Below are positions 25,786 to 34,760 of a stretch of DNA of 64,000 nt, piece by piece (position 1 is the stretch's first letter; each line of letters starts with the position of its first letter). The translations under genes and the position numbers were made by a program. The stretch comes from Carnobacterium maltaromaticum DSM 20342 (GTDB lineage Bacteria; Bacillota; Bacilli; Lactobacillales; Carnobacteriaceae): positions 124,001-188,000 of the forward strand of contig NZ_JQMX01000001.1 of NCBI RefSeq assembly GCF_000744945.1. The letters are read 5' to 3'. The notes below the pieces were generated by a model. The model was not told where the DNA came from and searched no databases. It worked only from the letters and a program-made list of their open reading frames with translations.

Positions 25786-26703
25786 ATGGTAATCTTGGGA
25801 ATAAGTATAGTTTTTGTCATTATTATAATATGTCTAGCTTACCAATATAAAATAAAGAGAAGAATAAAAGAAGTCACTATTGGATGTTTAACGAACGCTA
25901 ATGGGGGACTAATGAATGTCTATATAGAAGGACGAGGAAATAAAACATTGATTTTTATGTCTGGTGGCGGTACGGTCAGCCCTTTACTTGATTTTAAATC
26001 ATTATATTCTAGGGTAAGTAATGTCTATAAAATTGTAGTGATAGAAAAATTTGGCTATGGTTTTAGTGATATTCTGGACAAGTCACGGGATATAGATTCA
26101 ATTCTTAATGATACTCGGCAAGTACTTAAAGAAAATCAGATATTACCTCCATACACATTATGTTCTCATTCAATGTCTGGGATAGAAGCATTGTATTGGA
26201 AACAAGTTTTTCCAGAAGAAATTGAAGCCATTATTGGTCTTGATATGGCTACTCCTAAAGCGTATGAAAATAGTAAAATTAATCAAACCTTCTTTAAAGT
26301 ACTATCATATATAAATAAAACAGGTATCTCACTATTTATTCCGAAAAAAATTATGGGCGATGCTGTTAAATATGGTGACTTAACTCATGAAGAAAAAAAG
26401 CTTTATAAGGAAATATTTGGAACTCGTTTTATGTCTAAAACTATGTTGAACGAAATTAGCAAAATTAAATTAAATGCTGAAAAAATTGTGATGGATAACA
26501 ATAATCAAACCCCTATGTTATTATTTGTGTCTAATGGGATTGGAACCGGATTTAAAAAGGACAAATGGCAAAAAATACAAAATGATTTCTGTAGTCAACA
26601 AAGATATTCAAAGCTAGTATATTTAAGTTGCCCTCACTTTGTTCATAACTATGAATATAAAATGATTTCAACAGAAATAATCAAATGGTTAGGATTGGAG
26701 TGA
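25786..26703 (+). CDS. Membrane-anchored alpha/beta hydrolase
   Basis: A 305-residue protein with one N-terminal transmembrane helix (about 3-20) and an alpha/beta hydrolase domain. The nucleophile elbow reads S-H-S-M-S (127-131), a variant of G-x-S-x-G with S129 as probable nucleophile; the late histidine is in CPHFVHN. The substrate is unknown. The gene is richer in A/T and lysine than its neighbours and lies alone between pheT and the permease, so it may be an accessory insertion. Confidence 0.78.
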   Translation: MVILGISIVFVIIIICLAYQYKIKRRIKEVTIGCLTNANGGLMNVYIEGRGNKTLIFMSGGGTVSPLLDFKSLYSRVSNVYKIVVIEKFGYGFSDILDKSRDIDSILNDTRQVLKENQILPPYTLCSHSMSGIEALYWKQVFPEEIEAIIGLDMATPKAYENSKINQTFFKVLSYINKTGISLFIPKKIMGDAVKYGDLTHEEKKLYKEIFGTRFMSKTMLNEISKIKLNAEKIVMDNNNQTPMLLFVSNGIGTGFKKDKWQKIQNDFCSQQRYSKLVYLSCPHFVHNYEYKMISTEIIKWLGLE

Positions 26704-26779
26704 AAATACAACTTAAACCCTACTTTATTATGATTATTTTACTCAGTTATACTATAATACAAGCAATAAGGAGAGTTTT

Positions 26780-28090
26780 ATGAGCGAAAGACAGTTAAAA
26801 AAAGAAGTAAGTAGTTTAACAGCCTTAACAGTAGTTGTTGGAACTGTTATTGGTGCAGGAATATTTTTTAAACCAACGGCAGTATATGGTGCTGCAGGAT
26901 CACCAGGGTTAGGATTAATCGCTTGGATTTTAGGTGGTATTATTGCTATCGCAGGCGGTTTAACCGTTGCAGAGATCGGGACCATCTACACTGAAACTGG
27001 CGGTATGATGATTTATTTAGAAAAAGTTTTTGGAAAATGGTTAGGTTTTTTAGTTGGTTGGGCGCAAATGATTGTTTATTTCCCAGCTAATATTGCTGCA
27101 TTAGCTATTATTTTTGCAACTCAAGTTGTTAGTTTGTTTGATTTAAAAGATGGTATTATTGTTCCAATTGCAATTATAGTTGCTGCTGGTGTAATGGGGT
27201 TAAATTTATTAGGAACAAAATATGGTGGATTTGTGCAAAATATAGCTACTTTTTTAAAACTAATTCCGATTGCGGTTATTATTATCGCCGGTTTAGTCTA
27301 TTCTGGTGGTGGCGTTGTCCGGTTGTTTCCAATAAGCGCAACAGATCATCCTTTTGTAACAAGTTTAGGTTCAGCTTTAGTTGCAACAGTTTTTGCCTAT
27401 GATGGTTGGATGAATGTTGGAACATTAGCTGGGGAAATGAAGAATCCTGGTAAGGTCTTGCCTAAAGTTATTATTGGAGGATTATCAATTGTTACAGCTA
27501 TCTATATTTTGATTAATGTAGCGTATCTTTTTGTTTTAGACGCAGGTCAATTGGCTGCTACAGATACTCCTGCAGCAGCAGTGGCGCATCTTTTATTTGG
27601 TAATTTTGGTGGGAAATTAGTAACCATTGGAATTTTAATTTCGGTTTTTGGTGGAATCAATGGATACACCATCTCAGGATTACGTATTCCGTATACATTA
27701 GCTAGTCAAAATCTATTGCCTTTTAGCCAATGGTTTGGAAAACTAGGTAAAACAGGAAACATGCCAGTAAATGGCGGTATTGTGATGCTTTTGATTTCAA
27801 TTATAATGATTATATCAGGACAATTTAATCAGCTGACAGACTTAATTGTTTTTGTTATTTGGATTTTTAATACGTTGACATTTGTGGCAGTGATTAAACT
27901 AAGGAAGACAGCTCCTAGTATTGAACGCCCATATAAGGTTCCATTTTATCCAGTTGTACCCTTGATTGCTATCTTAGGTGGATTTTACATTATCTTGAAT
28001 ACGTTATATGTACAGCCTGCTAATGCCTTATTAGGACTAGGTTTAACTTTATTGGGCTTACCAGTTTATTTATATAGTCAAAAGAAATAA
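26780..28090 (+). CDS. APC-family amino-acid permease, SteT-like
   Basis: A 436-residue transporter with 12 predicted membrane helices of the amino acid-polyamine-organocation superfamily. The first helix has the family glycine motif VVGTVIGAGIFFKP, and the later FAYDGWMNVGTLAGEMKNPG segment is typical of L-type/SteT exchangers, which swap serine, threonine or other neutral amino acids. GGAGAG precedes the ATG. It is a single-gene unit closed by a hairpin. Confidence 0.87.
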   Translation: MSERQLKKEVSSLTALTVVVGTVIGAGIFFKPTAVYGAAGSPGLGLIAWILGGIIAIAGGLTVAEIGTIYTETGGMMIYLEKVFGKWLGFLVGWAQMIVYFPANIAALAIIFATQVVSLFDLKDGIIVPIAIIVAAGVMGLNLLGTKYGGFVQNIATFLKLIPIAVIIIAGLVYSGGGVVRLFPISATDHPFVTSLGSALVATVFAYDGWMNVGTLAGEMKNPGKVLPKVIIGGLSIVTAIYILINVAYLFVLDAGQLAATDTPAAAVAHLLFGNFGGKLVTIGILISVFGGINGYTISGLRIPYTLASQNLLPFSQWFGKLGKTGNMPVNGGIVMLLISIIMIISGQFNQLTDLIVFVIWIFNTLTFVAVIKLRKTAPSIERPYKVPFYPVVPLIAILGGFYIILNTLYVQPANALLGLGLTLLGLPVYLYSQKK

Positions 28091-28133
28091 AAAAAGAGAT
28101 TGCAGGCATAAATGCTTGGCAATCTTCTTTTTT
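28091..28133 (+). terminator. Terminator between the permease gene and rnhC
   Basis: An imperfect stem (GATTGC...GCAATC with inner GCATAAATGC) flanked by A and T runs. It probably serves both convergent genes. Confidence 0.7.
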
Positions 28134-28136
28134 AAG

Positions 28137-29102
28137 TTATTTTTTATTTAAACCAGCAATTTTTTTTGCTTTCTCGGTATTTGCAAAGTGTAGTTTAGCG
28201 TATTTACCTAAAAGGTTGATACCTCCACGTTTTAAGAGCCTAGCAGCAACTAAGTCGGCAGTGCTACCAGCACCAGACGGAATCGTTGTACCGGCATCTT
28301 TAGACATCTCTTCAAGCCCTTTTAAAAAGGCATAACGTGCTAAAATTGAAGCAGCAGCAACCGCTAGATGATGACCTTCACCTTTAGTTTGAAAATAGAC
28401 TTTATCTTTGATTTGATTTGGTTGATCAGCAATATGTTTATAATAAGTGCTAGGAAGTTCAAATTGATCAATTAAAATCGCATCAGGAATCTCAGGTTGT
28501 ATTTTAGCTAAGACATTACCCAACGCTTGATTATGCAAGACAGCTTTCATTTTTCCTTGAGTCATAGTTGGCTGAATTTTATTGTATTTTTCGGGCATAA
28601 CATTTAATAAACTATGAGGTAAAAACGTCAATAAATCTTTTGCAATAGCACAAATTTGTGGGTCCTTTAAATCTTTAGAGTCTTTTACACCTAGCTCTTT
28701 TAAAAGTGGAATTTGCTCTTTAGAAACAAAAGCAGCCACGACTGTTAAAGGCCCAAAATAGCTACCCGTTCCAACCTCGTCACTTCCAATCACAGACCAA
28801 TTACTAAAACCACTAGGTAAAGGTGTATCGATTGGTTTTTTACTGGAGGAAGCTTTCTTTTTTGTGGTTGAACCAGTATCTATGACTTTGCTAGACCAAA
28901 TTTGTGCTTCCTGAGAAGCCGAAGCACCTTGAAAAAGTACTTTACCAGAATTATAGCCTGTCACATTCACTGTATTTTTTTTTGCAGCAAAGACCGCTCC
29001 TGGAGGCGTTTGAGATTTTAAAACACTTTGATAATAATTCTTCATTTCTAAAACCGTTTTTTTATCAACTAAGATGACTTCATTTGCCATAAGTTCACTC
29101 AT
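28137..29102 (-). CDS. rnhC: Ribonuclease HIII
   Basis: A 321-residue enzyme that cleaves RNA in RNA-DNA hybrids. The N-terminal TBP-like hybrid-binding domain (about 1-90) is followed by the RNase H catalytic domain, which opens with SDEVGTGSYFGPL containing the D-E pair characteristic of HII/HIII enzymes, and later acidic residues in ILIDQFELP. The second ATG at 29090 fits the usual family start slightly better than 29102. It is divergent from zapA, as in many Firmicutes. Confidence 0.95.
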   Translation of the reverse strand: MSELMANEVILVDKKTVLEMKNYYQSVLKSQTPPGAVFAAKKNTVNVTGYNSGKVLFQGASASQEAQIWSSKVIDTGSTTKKKASSSKKPIDTPLPSGFSNWSVIGSDEVGTGSYFGPLTVVAAFVSKEQIPLLKELGVKDSKDLKDPQICAIAKDLLTFLPHSLLNVMPEKYNKIQPTMTQGKMKAVLHNQALGNVLAKIQPEIPDAILIDQFELPSTYYKHIADQPNQIKDKVYFQTKGEGHHLAVAAASILARYAFLKGLEEMSKDAGTTIPSGAGSTADLVAARLLKRGGINLLGKYAKLHFANTEKAKKIAGLNKK

Positions 29103-29338
29103 TTCTAACAGACTTTCTTTTTAGTTTAGCATATTTAAGAATAGAGATGAAGAATATTTCAGTTGAAAAAGGCTTTTTTGGCATTAATTTTATAATTATT
29201 TCTAAAAAAGATGCCACTCCTTTCGAATTCATGTTAAAATGAGAGAAATGTCAATTAAGCTATCTTATACTATCAGTCTTTTTAATAAAATAGAAAAATT
29301 CGATAGGCGAGAAGCTTTTAAACTAGGAGGAATATGCA

Positions 29339-29632
29339 ATGTCAGGTGGTAAAAAACGTTTCAAAGCAACCATTGCAGGAAAATCCTATACCATCGTTGG
29401 CTCTAGACCAATTGAACACCTTCAATTAGTGGCCAATACGGTGGATGAACAGATACATCAAATCAAAGCTTTAACAACCGGACTAGATTTAGAAGAAATT
29501 GCGGTATTAGCAGCTGTTAATGCTGTGTCTGATCAATTGGAAATGCAAATAAAAATGGAAAATATGCAACTTGAAATGGAAGAATTACAAGAGAAAATTA
29601 ATCAGTTCGAAATGGCTGAAACAAAAGAGTAG
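29339..29632 (+). CDS. zapA: Cell division protein ZapA
   Basis: A 97-residue protein that cross-links FtsZ filaments at the division ring. The N-terminal beta region (KKRFKATIAGKSYTIVGSRP) and the C-terminal coiled coil (about 55-95) match ZapA. TAGGAGGAAT gives a strong start. It is followed by the CvpA gene after 34 bases, the conserved order upstream of mutS2. Confidence 0.93.
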   Translation: MSGGKKRFKATIAGKSYTIVGSRPIEHLQLVANTVDEQIHQIKALTTGLDLEEIAVLAAVNAVSDQLEMQIKMENMQLEMEELQEKINQFEMAETKE

Positions 29633-29666
29633 TCTAGTCAGCTCTGTTTAGAAAAGGATGAGATGA

Positions 29667-30212
29667 ATGCTTTCATTAGGAATTATATTAATTATAGCAA
29701 TTGGTTTTTATAGCGGGGCAAGAAGAGGCCTAGTATTACAAATCGTTCTAACAATTGGTTATTTACTATCCTATTTAGTTGCAAGAATATATTATATAAG
29801 ATTAGGATCACAACTAGAATTATTTGTGCCTTATCCCTCAGCAACTGAAAATAGTACGTTTGTATTTTTTGATCATAGTCTTGGATTAGAATTGGATAAA
29901 GCTTTTTACAATGCAGTAGCATTTATGCTGATTATTTTTGTAGGCTGGTTGCTGACTAGATTTGTTGGTTCCTTTTTAAATTCATTGACCTTTTTTCCGA
30001 TAGTTAGACAAGCTAATTATTTAGGTGGAGGCATGTTAGGTTTTGTCGTCTCTTACACTGCAGTCTTTCTAATTTTGAGTATTTTAGCAATGATTCCAAT
30101 GGAAAGTATTCAAAATGCATTAGGACAAAGTGGTTTGGCTCAGATGATTGTAAAAAATACACCAATTTTATCCAATCAAATCTATAATTGGTGGATTGGA
30201 ACAATTAAGTAA
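29667..30212 (+). CDS. CvpA-family membrane protein
   Basis: A 181-residue membrane protein with four hydrophobic segments belongs to the CvpA (colicin V production) family. The pattern YSGARRGLVLQIVLTIGYLL at the N-terminus and the central NSLTFFPIVRQANYLGGGML match. The precise function is not established. It is the middle gene of the zapA-cvpA-mutS2 order. Confidence 0.9.
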   Translation: MLSLGIILIIAIGFYSGARRGLVLQIVLTIGYLLSYLVARIYYIRLGSQLELFVPYPSATENSTFVFFDHSLGLELDKAFYNAVAFMLIIFVGWLLTRFVGSFLNSLTFFPIVRQANYLGGGMLGFVVSYTAVFLILSILAMIPMESIQNALGQSGLAQMIVKNTPILSNQIYNWWIGTIK

Positions 30213-30310
30213 TAGTTACGCTCTTCATGATTTAGTTATGGAGGGCGTTTTTTCTTAGCGTTACAATGCGGATGAATTGAATAGCTAACTTGTTTTTTGT
30301 TAAGATTGAA

Positions 30311-30450
30311 TGAGTTAACAAACTTTTTATCAGGCTAGTTCTTATGAGTCAACTCCTCGAGAAAAAGATAAAAATTCGAGATGGCAAAAAGCGCCATATC
30401 AATTTTCCCTATTTTCTTAACGGAGCTACCCGACTCAACAAACTTTTTAT
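30311..30450 (+). repeat. Palindromic leader repeat, locus 2 (type A loop), before mutS2
   Basis: A complete copy (30337-30450) preceded by the 3' tail of another (30311-30330). Arms TGAGTC and GACTCA replace the TGAGCC and GGCTCA of other copies, a compensatory change that preserves pairing. The apex is GATGGC-AAAAAGC-GCCATATC. The element ends CTTTTTAT two bases before AGGAG of mutS2. Confidence 0.85.
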
Positions 30451-30465
30451 ATAGGAGTGAATCAG

Positions 30466-32832
30466 TTGAATACAAAAATTATGCAAACTCTAGAGTTTGA
30501 TAAAATAAAAAAAGCTTTAATCGCTTACACCGCCTCAGAATTAGGACGAGTGGAAGTCGAAGAATTAATGCCAGCGACAGATCTTACTAAAGTTCAACAA
30601 TGGCAAGAAGAAACGGAAGATGGAGCTAAGTTGTTACGCTTAAAAGGCGGGATGCCAATTCCTAAATTACAAAATATTAAACCTCATTTAAAACGTTTAG
30701 AAATCGGCGCAATGTTGAATGGGATTGAAATTGCTCAAATTGGGAAAGTTTTGCGAACAACTACAGAAGTGACACGCTTTTTTGATGATTTATCAGAAAT
30801 CGGCGTAGAATTGTTTAGACTCTATGAGCTCGTAGCTAAATTAGTTACATTGCCTACTTTAAATCAAATGATTCGTGAAGCAATTGATGAAGATGGACAC
30901 GTCATGGATGATGCAAGTCAAGCTTTAAAAGGGATTAGAACGGGAATGAAACGTTCAGAAAGTAATATCCGTGAAAAGTTAGATAGTCTTATCAGAGGAA
31001 AAAATGCTCAGTATTTAAGTGATGCACTTGTAACTATGCGAAATGATCGCTATGTAATTCCTGTAAAAGCAGAATACCGTAACCATTTTGGTGGTGTTGT
31101 TCATGATCAAAGTTCGACTGGGCAAACTTTATTTATTGAACCACAAAGTGTGGTTGATTTAAATAATAAACTACGTCAACTTCAAATAGAAGAACGACAA
31201 GAAATTGATCGGATTTTGGCTGAGCTATCAAATGAAATAGCTCCTTATGGTGCCGAAATTTTAAATAACATGTTTCTGTTAGGAAAGTTAGATTTTATTG
31301 GTGCTAAGGCTGCATATGGTAAAAATATCAAAGCAACTAGGCCGTTAGTTAATGAAGAAAATGATGTCCGTTTCATTCAAGCACGTCACCCACTTATTGA
31401 TGAAAAACAAGCAGTGGCAAATGACATTTTAATTGGTGGAGACTATCAAGCTTTGGTTATCACAGGACCAAATACTGGTGGGAAAACAATTACTTTGAAA
31501 ACATTAGGGTTATTGCAACTAATGGGCCAATCGGGTTTACAACTGCCTGTGGCTGAAGGTAGTCAAATGGGGATATTTACAGAAGTATTTGCTGATATTG
31601 GAGACGAACAGTCTATTGAGCAAAGCTTAAGTACTTTTTCATCTCATATGACAAATATTGTTTCGATTTTGAATAAAATTGATGATAAAAGCCTAATTCT
31701 ATTTGATGAATTAGGTGCTGGGACGGATCCCCAAGAAGGTGCAGCTTTAGCTATTGCGATTTTAGATCAAGTTGGGGCCGTGGGCAGTTATGTTATGGCC
31801 ACTACTCATTATCCAGAATTGAAAGCCTATGGTTATAATCGTCCTGGAACCATCAATGCAAGCATGGAATTTGATGTGGAAACACTTAGTCCAACTTATC
31901 GCTTATTAATTGGTGTGCCAGGTCGAAGTAATGCCTTTGAAATCTCAAAACGTTTGGGCTTAGATACTGCAGTTATTGACTCTGCTAGAAGTTTAATTGA
32001 TGGCGAAAGTCAAAATTTAAATGAAATGATTGCGGACTTAGAGAATCGCCGTAAAATGACTGAAATGGAATACCATGAAGTTCGACAATATGTTGAAGAA
32101 GCAGAAACGCTCTATCAAGACTTAACGACAGCATTAGAGCAATTTTTTGGCGAACGAGAAGACTTAGTCAAAAAAGCTCGTGAAAAGGCGAATCAAATAG
32201 TTTCAGAAGCTGAAGAAGAAGCCAGTAAAATCGTGAGTGACTTACGTAAAATGCAGCTAACTGGTCAATTTGAAGGCGGAATTAAAGAGCATGAATTGAT
32301 TGACGCTAAATCAAAATTAGCGAATCTTCATCATGAAGAAACACTAACGAAGAATAAAGTTCTAAAAAAAGCTAAAGCAAAACAACAATTTAAAAAAGGG
32401 GACGAAGTAATCGTCGCTTCATATGGACAAAGAGGAACTCTAATGGAGAAAGTCGAAGGCAATAATTGGCTAGTTCAATTAGGGATTCTAAAAATGAAAA
32501 TCAAAGAGAGCGACATGACCTTAGCGCAACCAGAGAAAGAGCCAACACGTAAAATGGTTGCGACGGTTCGTTCTAGCAATGATAGTCATGTATCAACACA
32601 ATTAGATTTACGTGGCGAACGTTATGAGTCAGCCTTAAGTGAAATGGACCAATATTTAGATGCCGCCTTATTAGCGGGTTACCCACAAGTCACTATTGTT
32701 CATGGAAAAGGCACTGGAGCATTAAGACAAGGCGTTACAGAAGCACTTAAAAATCATCGTTCAGTGAAAAAATTTGAAACTGCTCCGCAAAATCAAGGTG
32801 GAAATGGAGCGACCATTGTTTATTTTAGCTAA
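30466..32832 (+). CDS. mutS2: Endonuclease MutS2
   Basis: A 788-residue homologue of MutS without the mismatch-binding domain. It has the core/clamp region, the ATPase with Walker A TGPNTGGKTI and Walker B LILFDELGAGTDP, a long coiled coil (about 510-600), a KOW-like segment, and a C-terminal Smr nuclease domain (LDLRGERYESAL...VHGKGTGALRQGV). MutS2 proteins suppress recombination or rescue collided ribosomes. The start is TTG 30466, eight bases after AGGAG; the GTG at 30457 overlaps that site. The ribosome binding site abuts the palindromic repeat. Confidence 0.96.
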   Translation: MNTKIMQTLEFDKIKKALIAYTASELGRVEVEELMPATDLTKVQQWQEETEDGAKLLRLKGGMPIPKLQNIKPHLKRLEIGAMLNGIEIAQIGKVLRTTTEVTRFFDDLSEIGVELFRLYELVAKLVTLPTLNQMIREAIDEDGHVMDDASQALKGIRTGMKRSESNIREKLDSLIRGKNAQYLSDALVTMRNDRYVIPVKAEYRNHFGGVVHDQSSTGQTLFIEPQSVVDLNNKLRQLQIEERQEIDRILAELSNEIAPYGAEILNNMFLLGKLDFIGAKAAYGKNIKATRPLVNEENDVRFIQARHPLIDEKQAVANDILIGGDYQALVITGPNTGGKTITLKTLGLLQLMGQSGLQLPVAEGSQMGIFTEVFADIGDEQSIEQSLSTFSSHMTNIVSILNKIDDKSLILFDELGAGTDPQEGAALAIAILDQVGAVGSYVMATTHYPELKAYGYNRPGTINASMEFDVETLSPTYRLLIGVPGRSNAFEISKRLGLDTAVIDSARSLIDGESQNLNEMIADLENRRKMTEMEYHEVRQYVEEAETLYQDLTTALEQFFGEREDLVKKAREKANQIVSEAEEEASKIVSDLRKMQLTGQFEGGIKEHELIDAKSKLANLHHEETLTKNKVLKKAKAKQQFKKGDEVIVASYGQRGTLMEKVEGNNWLVQLGILKMKIKESDMTLAQPEKEPTRKMVATVRSSNDSHVSTQLDLRGERYESALSEMDQYLDAALLAGYPQVTIVHGKGTGALRQGVTEALKNHRSVKKFETAPQNQGGNGATIVYFS

Positions 32833-32879
32833 AAAATAAATAATGAAGCAAAAATTTAGTTTTTTACCCTTACTTTTGC

Positions 32880-32885
32880 TATAAT
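32880..32885 (+). promoter_or_regulatory. -10 box of the trxA promoter
   Basis: TATAAT lies 101 bases before the trxA ATG, with TAGTTT 17 bases upstream as a weak -35. trxA therefore probably has its own promoter apart from mutS2. Confidence 0.5.
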
Positions 32886-32985
32886 AACATTAAGCTTACA
32901 AATTATAAGTTAAAAGTAACTAGATATACTCGAACTTAGACTTAATAGACTAAGTTTTTGAGAAAATAACGAGGAGGAATTAATT

Positions 32986-33297
32986 ATGGTATTAGCAGTA
33001 ACAGATAAAACATTTGAAACAGAAACAAAAGAGGGATTAGTTATTACAGATTTTTGGGCAACTTGGTGTGGTCCATGTCGTATGCAATCTCCAGTCCTAG
33101 ATGAATTAGAAACAGAAATTGGCGATAAAGTTAAAATCGTAAAAATGGATGTGGATGCCAATCCAGTAGTTCCAGCTGATTTTGGAATTATGAGTATCCC
33201 AACGTTGTTAGTTAAAAAAGATGGCGAAGTAGTTGAAAAATTAGTTGGCTACCATGCTAAAGAACAATTAGAAGAAATTATCGCTAAGTACGCTTAG
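32986..33297 (+). CDS. trxA: Thioredoxin
   Basis: A 103-residue cytoplasmic thioredoxin with the redox site W27-C28-G29-P30-C31 and the cis-proline loop SIPTLL. It reduces protein disulphides using thioredoxin reductase. GAGGAGGAAT precedes the ATG, indicating strong translation, and a near-perfect terminator follows. Confidence 0.98.
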   Translation: MVLAVTDKTFETETKEGLVITDFWATWCGPCRMQSPVLDELETEIGDKVKIVKMDVDANPVVPADFGIMSIPTLLVKKDGEVVEKLVGYHAKEQLEEIIAKYA

Positions 33298-33306
33298 TTT
33301 TAAAGT

Positions 33307-33348
33307 AAGCTTCACTTTCTCAAGTACTTGAGAAAGTGAAGCTTTTTA
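33307..33348 (+). terminator. Terminator of trxA
   Basis: A perfect 18-bp stem (AAGCTTCACTTTCTCAAG with its complement) and a 2-base centre, then T. Confidence 0.95.
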
Positions 33349-33503
33349 GTTGTGAAAAATGAATAACAACTTTTTTTTAACAATGACTAAATAGTGAAAA
33401 AGTGGTAAGATAGGATTGTTGCTTTTGTATACATTTAAAATGAAATTAGTAATATATACGTTTGTAAGTTAAATATAAGTTAGTTCTACTAAGGAGTTTT
33501 TTT

Positions 33504-34241
33504 ATGAAATCAGTCTATATCCCAGTTGAGGGAACAGAAATTTTTTTTCGGATAGATGGCAAAGGGTCTCCTTTAGTTTTATTACATGGAAACGGGGAAG
33601 ACAGTCGTATTTTTGAAAAGCAAATTTTATTTTTCAGCGAGCATTATCAAGTCATTGCTATTGATACACGAGGTCATGGACGATCAGAACATGGTACGGA
33701 TATTTTGAATTTCACTCGAATTGCTTTGGATATTGTGGCCGTATTAGACTATTTATCAATTGAAAAAGCTGATTTTATTGGATTTAGTGACGGTGGAAAT
33801 AGCGCTATGTACTTGACTGTGAAGCATCCAAGTTATGTAAAATCCTTAATTTTAATTGGAGCGAATTTGGAACCAAAAGGGATGAAAAAAACATCTTTTT
33901 TAGGGGTGAAATTAGCCTATCGTACAACGTCATTTTTAGCGAATTTTAGTTCGAAGTTTAACCAACGTAAACAAATTATTGATCTAATGTTAAAACAATT
34001 AAATTTAACAACAGATCAACTCAAAACAATAAATGTTCCAACATTGGTAATTGCTGGAGAAAAGGATATGATTGAAGAAGAGCATACGAGATTAATTGCT
34101 GAGTCAATTCCCAATGCTCAGCTAGCCATTATTCCAGCTGCGGATCATTTTTTTATTATGAAGCATCCAGAAATGTTTAACAAATTAGCCTTGGAATTTT
34201 TGCTGTTTAATTCGGATAAGACTGAGGTAAATGCTAACTAA
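33504..34241 (+). CDS. Alpha/beta hydrolase
   Basis: A 245-residue soluble alpha/beta hydrolase. It shows the oxyanion-hole segment LLHGNGEDSR, DTRGHGRSEH, the nucleophile elbow G-F-S95-D-G, the acid in GEKDMIEEE and the final histidine in ADHFF. Its substrate is unknown; the fold covers esterases, haloperoxidase-like enzymes and C-C hydrolases. It stands between trxA and the repeat region preceding uvrC. Confidence 0.85.
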   Translation: MKSVYIPVEGTEIFFRIDGKGSPLVLLHGNGEDSRIFEKQILFFSEHYQVIAIDTRGHGRSEHGTDILNFTRIALDIVAVLDYLSIEKADFIGFSDGGNSAMYLTVKHPSYVKSLILIGANLEPKGMKKTSFLGVKLAYRTTSFLANFSSKFNQRKQIIDLMLKQLNLTTDQLKTINVPTLVIAGEKDMIEEEHTRLIAESIPNAQLAIIPAADHFFIMKHPEMFNKLALEFLLFNSDKTEVNAN

Positions 34242-34340
34242 TAACTATATGCAAAAGTCTGGCATTATTTTTTATTATGAGTGAGTTTTTTGAAGTGATG
34301 AAACTTTCGAGAATCAGAGGAATTTTCTTGTTTTCTGCAA

Positions 34341-34743
34341 GAGTTGAATGGCTCAAGGAGCTTTTTTGAGTTAGCCTCTCGGAAGAAAGATGAAATTTCG
34401 AGGTGACAAAAAGCGTCACATCAAATTTCCCTATTCTTCAATCGAGCCTGAGCGAACTCAACAAGCTTTTAATGGAGATAATCGGCTTAACGAGCTTTTT
34501 ATCAGGCTAGCTCTTATGAGCCAACTCCTCGAGAAAAAGATAAAAATTCGAGGTGGCAAAAAGCGCCCCATCAATTTTTCCTATTTTCTTGCCAAGGCCA
34601 GCTTTTTTGAGTTAGCCTCTCGGAAGAAAGATGAAATTTCGAGGTGACAAAAAGCGTCACATCAAATTTCCCTATTCTTCAATCGAGCCTGAGCGAACTC
34701 AACAAGCTTTTAATAGAGCTAACCGGCTCAATGAGCTTTTTAT
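34341..34743 (+). repeat. Palindromic leader repeat, locus 3 (nested copies), before uvrC
   Basis: Two nearly identical 103-bp palindromes (34368-34470 and 34609-34711) have arms GAGTTAGCC and AACTC and apex GGTGAC-AAAAAGC-GTCACATC. They alternate with pieces of the type A element (34509-34600 and 34714-34743), as if the short form had inserted into it. A decayed piece lies to the left (about 34290-34367). The last tail, CTTTTTAT, touches the GGAGG of uvrC. Confidence 0.8.
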
Positions 34744-34760
34744 GGAGGTGTTACTATCAA

